Source: Bin5 sp022827195
GTDB lineage: Bacteria > Chloroflexota > Anaerolineae > Caldilineales > Caldilineaceae
Length of the DNA stretch: 64,000 nucleotides
Direction of reading: 5' to 3'
NCBI GenBank assembly: GCA_965208275.1
Contig: OZ242331.1
Location: forward strand, 4,402,001-4,466,000
Below are positions 59,908 through 64,000 of the stretch, one piece after another; the first letter of the stretch is position 1, and every line of letters starts with the position of its first letter. The notes under the pieces are model-generated. The model did not search any database and was not told the origin of the DNA. It worked only from the letters and a program-made list of their open reading frames with translations. The translations under genes were made by a program, and so were the position numbers.

Positions 59908-61248
59908 ATGAACATCATCTATCTGCATTCTCACGACACGGGGCGCTACCTGCAGCCATACGGTCATGCGGTTCCTGCTCCGAACCTGCAGCGGCTGGCG
60001 GAGGAGGGCGTCCTTTTTCGCAAGGCTTTCAACGCCGCGCCGACCTGCTCGCCGAGCCGGGCCTGTCTGCTCACCGGCCAGAACGCGCACGGCTGCGGGC
60101 AGCTGGGCCTGGCCAACCGCGACTTTTTTCTGCGACATCCGGAACGGCACCTGGCCAACTTCCTGCGCGGCCACGGCTACCGCACCGCGTTGTGCGGCTT
60201 CCAGCACCTGGTGCTCGATACGCGCACGCTCGGTTATGAGTGGATCGCGGAGGTCAACCCGCCCGGCTCCGGGAGCGCGCGCGGCACGACCGCGGCCGCG
60301 GTCGAGTTCATCAACCAGGCGCACGACCGGCCCTTTTTCCTTGCGGTCGGCTACTTCGAGACGCACCGAGAGTTTCCCGAGCCGACCGAGGAGGAGGATG
60401 AACGCTATACCCTGCCGCCGGCGCCGCTGCCGGATACGCCGCAGACGCGCTACGACATGGCATCCTACAAGCGCATGGCCAGGATTCTCGACGACCAGGT
60501 CGGGGCCGTTCTGGAAGCGCTTGAGCAGGCGGGCCTGGCAGAGGATACGCTGTTCATCTATACGACCGACCACGGGCTGGCCTTTCCGGCCATGAAGTGC
60601 ACGCTGACCGATCACGGTATGGGCGTGGCGCTGATCGTGCGGGGGCCGCACCGTTTCGGCGGCGGCAAGGTTGTGGACGGCATGATTTCGCAGATCGACA
60701 TCTACCCGACGCTGTGCGAACTGCTCGGTGTCGAGCCGCCGGAATGGCTGGAGGGGCGCTCGGTCCTGCCGCTGGTGGCGGGGACGGCGGACGAGATCAA
60801 CGAGGAGATCTTCGCGGAGGTGACCTATCACGCCGCGTATGAGCCGAAACGGGCGGTGCGCACACAGCGCTGGAAGTATATCCGCCGCTTCGACCGCTGG
60901 CCGACGACGACGCTGCCCAATATCGACGACGGGCCGAGCAAGCAGTATCTACTGGAGAACGGGCTGGCCGGGCGCACCGTGCACCAGGAGGCGCTCTACG
61001 ACCTGGTCTACGACCCCAACGAGGCCTGCAACCTGGTCAATGATCCGGCCTACGCCGAGCCGCTGTCCGAGATGCGCAGGCGGTTGTGGTCGTGGATGGA
61101 GCGGACCGATGATCCGCTGCTGCGGGGGCCTGTGCCGGCCGCGGAGGGATCTTACGTCGACAGCGCGGACGAGACTAACCCGGACGCGGAACGGGCCGCG
61201 GTCCTTCTGTGGCGCGATCGCGAGCGGCTGGACATGCGTCAGGGATAA
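59908..61248 (+). CDS. Type I sulfatase
   Basis: The start at 59908 follows GGGAGG and gives the family N-terminus; the frame open from 59872 is not needed. A 446-residue protein without a signal peptide. CSPSR at 47-51 is the formylglycine site (Cys type, activated by an FGE-like enzyme or anSME). Metal ligands are expected at D10 in LHSHDTG and in YTTDHGLAFP; QIDIYPTLCELLGVEPP and EVTYHAAYEPKRAVRTQRWK are typical of heparan-N-sulfatase-like members. It removes sulfate from a sugar or polysaccharide; the lack of a signal suggests intracellular action on an imported sugar. Its last codons lie in a segment repeated 1210 bp downstream. Confidence 0.92.
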   Translation: MNIIYLHSHDTGRYLQPYGHAVPAPNLQRLAEEGVLFRKAFNAAPTCSPSRACLLTGQNAHGCGQLGLANRDFFLRHPERHLANFLRGHGYRTALCGFQHLVLDTRTLGYEWIAEVNPPGSGSARGTTAAAVEFINQAHDRPFFLAVGYFETHREFPEPTEEEDERYTLPPAPLPDTPQTRYDMASYKRMARILDDQVGAVLEALEQAGLAEDTLFIYTTDHGLAFPAMKCTLTDHGMGVALIVRGPHRFGGGKVVDGMISQIDIYPTLCELLGVEPPEWLEGRSVLPLVAGTADEINEEIFAEVTYHAAYEPKRAVRTQRWKYIRRFDRWPTTTLPNIDDGPSKQYLLENGLAGRTVHQEALYDLVYDPNEACNLVNDPAYAEPLSEMRRRLWSWMERTDDPLLRGPVPAAEGSYVDSADETNPDAERAAVLLWRDRERLDMRQG

Positions 61249-61392
61249 CGTTCAGCCGGAATCAACGTTCGCCGAGGGCGAAGACCAGTGCCTCGATCAG
61301 CAGATCGATCTCCGTTTTCGTCGCCACCAGCGGCGGCGCCATGATGAGGACATTGCACAGACCAGGGGCGGTGTTGCCGTTGCGGCCGAGGA
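61154..61392. repeat. Direct repeat, copy A (sulfatase tail / aminotransferase tail)
   Basis: Pairs with 62364-62602 at a constant offset of 1210 bp without indels. It contains the last ~30 sulfatase codons, the short gap and the last ~43 codons of a class III aminotransferase in reverse. Identical runs include GGCGCGATCGCGAGCGGCTG, while other parts have scattered substitutions. In this copy the sulfatase has its stop (GGATAA). Confidence 0.8.
61262..61392 (-). pseudogene. Truncated duplicate of the aminotransferase C-terminus
   Basis: Minus-strand frame GRNGNTAPGLCNVLIMAPPL then VATKTEIDLLIEALVFALGE, ending R-stop at 61262. It corresponds to GRNGNTVPGLGNILIIAPPL... at the end of the intact gene at 62472. 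It has no upstream part, only unrelated DNA from ~61395. Confidence 0.8.
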
Positions 61393-61581
61393 GCGTCAGA
61401 GTCTTCGCCGCGACGGTTCAGGAACCGATAGTACTCCCTAAAAACGTTAGGACGAATCTGACAAGGGGGCTAGAATGGTGATGCGGAAAGGGCACTCCTT
61501 TACACTACCGGTCGGGAAAGTCATAGTGTGATCTAGCGGAGAGATTAGGGAGTACATTATGGGTGAAAAAGGAGGCGTTTC

Positions 61582-62148
61582 GTGACAACCCAACAACCCA
61601 CAGTAACTCCGGCTACTCTCTGGTGGATGCCACTGATTCGCGGCATCATTCTCATCATCTTCGGACTGATGATGTTCGCCTGGGGACGCGGCGTCACGCT
61701 GTTGCTCCTGATTCAGTTCTTTGGGGCCTATTGGTTGGTCGGCGGCGTCTTTGATCTGTTTGAGGGGATCATGGGGCGGACGGAAGGGTCCCGGATCTGG
61801 AGCGTGATAAGCGCGATTATCAGCATTGTGGCTGGATTCTTCGTCATGGGACATCCAATCATAAGCGGGCTGATAGCGAGCACCTATATCGTCTATTTCA
61901 TGGGTTTTGCAGCCATTGTCGTTGGGGCAATACAGATATTCGCTGGGCGAGATAAGGGACAACGGTCCTGGGGCCGCCGCATCCGCGGCGTCTTCTTGGG
62001 CGTCTTCTACATCATTTTCGGTGTGATCGTGGTGTTCAATCCAGTCATGACCCAAGTGGTAATCATTACTTTGCTGCAGCTTTGGGCGCTTGTGGCAGGG
62101 ATTTCGTCCGTGGTGGCAGCCTTAGCGTTACGCCGGTCAACGAGCTAG
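61582..62148 (+). CDS. HdeD-family (DUF308) membrane protein
   Basis: A 188-residue protein starting at a GTG with the ribosome site GGAGG. Six short membrane helices in three repeats, as in the HdeD/DUF308 family: LIRGIILIIFGLMMFAWGRG, GAYWLVGGVFDLFEGI, YIVYFMGFAAIVVGAIQIF, GVFLGVFYIIFGVIVVFNP and LQLWALVAGISSVVAALALR. HdeD is linked to acid resistance in enterobacteria; in other phyla the role is unknown. It lies alone between the two direct-repeat copies, so it was brought in (or boxed in) by the rearrangement. Confidence 0.85.
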   Translation: MTTQQPTVTPATLWWMPLIRGIILIIFGLMMFAWGRGVTLLLLIQFFGAYWLVGGVFDLFEGIMGRTEGSRIWSVISAIISIVAGFFVMGHPIISGLIASTYIVYFMGFAAIVVGAIQIFAGRDKGQRSWGRRIRGVFLGVFYIIFGVIVVFNPVMTQVVIITLLQLWALVAGISSVVAALALRRSTS

Positions 62149-62175
62149 ACGGCAAAGAGACCGATGCTCCATCGG

Positions 62176-62212
62176 GCCCTCTGTCTGCGCCAGCCGCGTG
62201 CAGGCAGAGGGC
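62176..62212 (+). terminator. Strong hairpin after the HdeD-type gene
   Basis: A 13-bp stem GCCCTCTGTCTGC / GCAGGCAGAGGGC (one G-U pair) around an 11-nt loop, 28 bp past the stop. Followed by TCTATCTAT rather than a clean T-run. Likely terminator. Confidence 0.6.
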
Positions 62213-62363
62213 TCTATCTATAAGCTGATTGTGAGCCAGAAGAAAAGAGCTTTGACAGAGGAGGAACTGATTACAGCGCTTGAAATGAAACGAGATGCCC
62301 GCCGTCATATAGAGTCGGGACAGACTTCTCTCCTCACAATGTTTCCCGCGCCGGACGGCCCTC

Positions 62364-62602
62364 ACGTCGACAACGTGCACAAAATCCATCCGGACGCGGG
62401 CCGCGACGTGGTCAGCCTGTGGCGCGATCGCGAGCGGCTGGACATGCGTCAGGGCGAACGTTCAGCCGGATTTAACGTTCGCCGAGGGCGAAGACCAGCG
62501 CCTCGATCAGCAAATCGATCTCCGTTTTTGTCGCCACCAGCGGCGGCGCTATTATCAGGATGTTGCCGAGGCCCGGGACGGTGTTGCCGTTGCGGCCGAG
62601 GA
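62364..62602. repeat. Direct repeat, copy B
   Basis: Partner of 61154-61392. The sulfatase-tail half here (HVDNVHKIHPDAGRDVVSLW, then RDRERLDMRQGE) has no sulfatase upstream and lost the stop (GGCGAA in place of GGATAA). The aminotransferase half belongs to the intact gene at 62472. An open frame from 62198 reads into this tail but is not a recognisable gene. Confidence 0.8.
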
Positions 62603-63833
62603 TGACGCCGGCCTGTTTGCAGCGCGCAAGGACGGCCAGGACCTCGGCGTCGTCGAGCGGCGCTTTCGTCTCCTTGTCCTCCACCAGCTCCACGCCGAGC
62701 AGCAGCCCGCGCCCGCGCGTCTCGCCGACCCACGGGTGGGACGTCAGGCCCTTCAGCTGCTCCAACGCGTAAGCGCCGACATCGCGGGCGTTCTCCACCA
62801 CCCCCTCATCCTCTACGATCTCCAGGTTGCGCAGTCCGACCGCGGTGCTGACCGGGTGGCCGCCGAAGGTGTTGACGTGGCGGAAGTGGCGCAGGTCGCC
62901 GGCCTCGCCCATGAAGGCATCGAAGATATACTCTTGCACGGCGGTCGCGGCCAGCGGCATGTAGCCGCTTGAGAGCCCCTTGGCCATTGTGATTATGTCC
63001 GGCTGTACCTCCCACAGCTGGTGGCCGAACAACCTGCCCGTCCGCCCGACACCGGAGACAACCTCGTCGAAGATGAGCAGCACGCCGTACTCGTCGCAGA
63101 TCTCGCGCACGCGCGGCAGGTATTCGTCGGGCGGGACCAGCACGCCGCCGCCGGAGATGATCGGCTCCATCAGCAGTGCGGCGACCGTCTCCGACCCCTC
63201 GTAGACGATCGTCTCCTCGATCGCTTGGGCGCAGGCGAGGCCGTGCTCGGCCGCACTGAGTTTGGGGTGCGCGCGGTAGGGATAGGGGGGCGGAACGTGG
63301 ATGAAACCGGGCGCCATCGGGCCGTAGCCGATCTTGCGCTCGGCCTGGCCGGTGGCGCTCATCGCGCCCAGGGTATTGCCGTGGTAGGCGCGGTGGCGGG
63401 CGATGATCTTGTAGCGGTTGGCACCGCCAGACTTGCCCGACTGCAGGTGATACTGGCGCGCGATCTTGAAGGCGACCTCGTTGGCCTCGGAGCCGCTGGA
63501 GGAGAAGTAGACGCGTCCGCGCCAGCCCAGCAGGTCCAGAATCTTGGCGGCCAGCTGTGCGCCGGGTGGGTGGGTCATGGTCGGGGTGAGATAGGCCAGC
63601 TCGGTCATCTGCGCGGCCGCGGTTTCGGCCAGCTCGCGGCGCCCGTAGCCGATATTGACGCAGAAGAGGCCGGCCATTGCGTCGAGGAAGCGATTGCCCT
63701 GCGCGTCTTCGAGGTAGCAGCCTTCGCCGCGCACGATCAGCGGCGGCGGACTGTCGGCCAGCGGCTTGTGCTGCGTGAGTGGGTGCCAGAGGGCGCGCAC
63801 GTCGAGTTCTGAAATTGAAGGGGCGACAGTCAT
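62472..63833 (-). CDS. Class III (omega) aminotransferase
   Basis: A 453-residue PLP enzyme. Landmarks: LDAMAGLFCVNIGYGRREL, FSSSGSEANEVAFKIARQY (phosphate-binding), RHRAYHGNTLGAMSATGQ, LLIFDEVVSGVGRTGRLFGH (the Asp that binds the pyridine nitrogen) and the Schiff-base Lys in PDIITMAKGLSSGYMPL. The WHPLTQHK opening and TFGGHPVSTAVGLRNLEIVE fit the beta-alanine/taurine:pyruvate aminotransferase group. Amine donor not determinable. A promoter candidate lies at 63879-63907. Its 3' end is part of the direct repeat with 61154-61392. Confidence 0.92.
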   Translation of the reverse strand: MTVAPSISELDVRALWHPLTQHKPLADSPPPLIVRGEGCYLEDAQGNRFLDAMAGLFCVNIGYGRRELAETAAAQMTELAYLTPTMTHPPGAQLAAKILDLLGWRGRVYFSSSGSEANEVAFKIARQYHLQSGKSGGANRYKIIARHRAYHGNTLGAMSATGQAERKIGYGPMAPGFIHVPPPYPYRAHPKLSAAEHGLACAQAIEETIVYEGSETVAALLMEPIISGGGVLVPPDEYLPRVREICDEYGVLLIFDEVVSGVGRTGRLFGHQLWEVQPDIITMAKGLSSGYMPLAATAVQEYIFDAFMGEAGDLRHFRHVNTFGGHPVSTAVGLRNLEIVEDEGVVENARDVGAYALEQLKGLTSHPWVGETRGRGLLLGVELVEDKETKAPLDDAEVLAVLARCKQAGVILGRNGNTVPGLGNILIIAPPLVATKTEIDLLIEALVFALGER

Positions 63834-63878
63834 TTTTCGTCTCGTTTCTTCGGTGGTGTAGGCGTCGTCTACGCTGCG

Positions 63879-63907
63879 ATCATACCAGTATCCGGCTTTC
63901 TGGTCTA
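63879..63907 (-). promoter_or_regulatory. Candidate promoter of the aminotransferase gene
   Basis: Minus strand: TAGACC (63902-63907), 17-bp spacer, TATGAT (63879-63884), ~40 bp before the start codon. Confidence 0.5.
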
Positions 63908-64000
63908 CCGTGTGCAGGACCCGTCAACGCAGTAGTTTACGCTGCAAATGCCATTGAAGATCGCCGTACCTATGATAGAATGCGGGAAATCGCGCTTGGA

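Noticed and set aside
62198..62605. Small gene after the HdeD-type gene
   Set aside because: The frame runs out of a terminator hairpin into the duplicated sulfatase tail and then antisense to the aminotransferase; only the tail is recognisable.

Overview
The window looks like a piece of a GC-rich Chloroflexota chromosome, probably Caldilineae or Anaerolineae and perhaps host-associated. This is inference from gene content. The clues are carbohydrate ABC transporters without their own ATPase gene, many PhyH dioxygenases and a Gfo/Idh oxidoreductase, secreted SH3b proteins with Thr/Pro/Gly linkers, plant-type LRR and TPR repeat proteins, paired type I glutamine synthetases, and RNase J beside FtsK. 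No rRNA, tRNA or CRISPR array was recognised.

Left part (1-18.1 kb): a defence and mobile-element island. The left edge cuts an operon on the minus strand encoding a multiubiquitin-domain protein and a DUF6791/ThiF E1-like protein, that is, a bacterial ubiquitin-like conjugation system. Just upstream lies an XRE regulator plus ImmA-type metallopeptidase pair. The promoters of the two operons have the same architecture: a TTGACA -35, a 17-bp spacer holding the palindrome TTAGCT-N4-AGCTAA, and a similar -10. Then come a GIY-YIG (T5orf172) protein, a graveyard of IS3, IS630, nuclease and metallopeptidase fragments joined end to end, a 1441-residue modular LRR lipoprotein, a tyrosine recombinase remnant, a TPR protein, an MNT/HEPN pair, the broken C-terminus of an Eco57I-type R-M enzyme, an orphan protein, a Leu/Ile/Val-type binding lipoprotein, and a class II Fic protein preceded by three phased inverted repeats.

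Middle part (18.3-33.2 kb): a plus-strand catabolic cluster. It contains two PhyH dioxygenases, two carbohydrate ABC transporters (binding protein plus two permeases each, no ATPase), a cytochrome P450, a COG3618-type lactonase/amidohydrolase, a Gfo/Idh/MocA oxidoreductase and an L-rhamnose mutarotase (RhaM). The set suggests uptake and oxidation of a modified (perhaps O-methylated) deoxy- or uronic sugar. One permease carries a large extracytoplasmic beta-propeller.

Third part (33.9-46.3 kb): a secreted triple-SH3b protein, an acyltransferase-3 membrane protein fused to a HigA-like XRE domain (its 5' end abuts an IS5-like remnant), a glycine-betaine-type binding lipoprotein, a secreted protein of five ~190-residue repeats, and an orphan molybdopterin oxidoreductase.

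Right part (47-64 kb): mostly housekeeping-like. It holds two glutamine synthetases separated by a strong terminator, RNase J, FtsK/SpoIIIE, a haloalkane dehalogenase, a LolA-like protein with two tandem MFS exporters (a duplication that carried along the end of the LolA-like gene), a sulfatase, a HdeD-type membrane protein lying between two ungapped copies of a sulfatase/aminotransferase junction, and a class III aminotransferase. Many gaps between genes hold related hairpin-forming repeats built on TTTTTGGTTTTCAG-like or AACTCGAAACTCG-like words.
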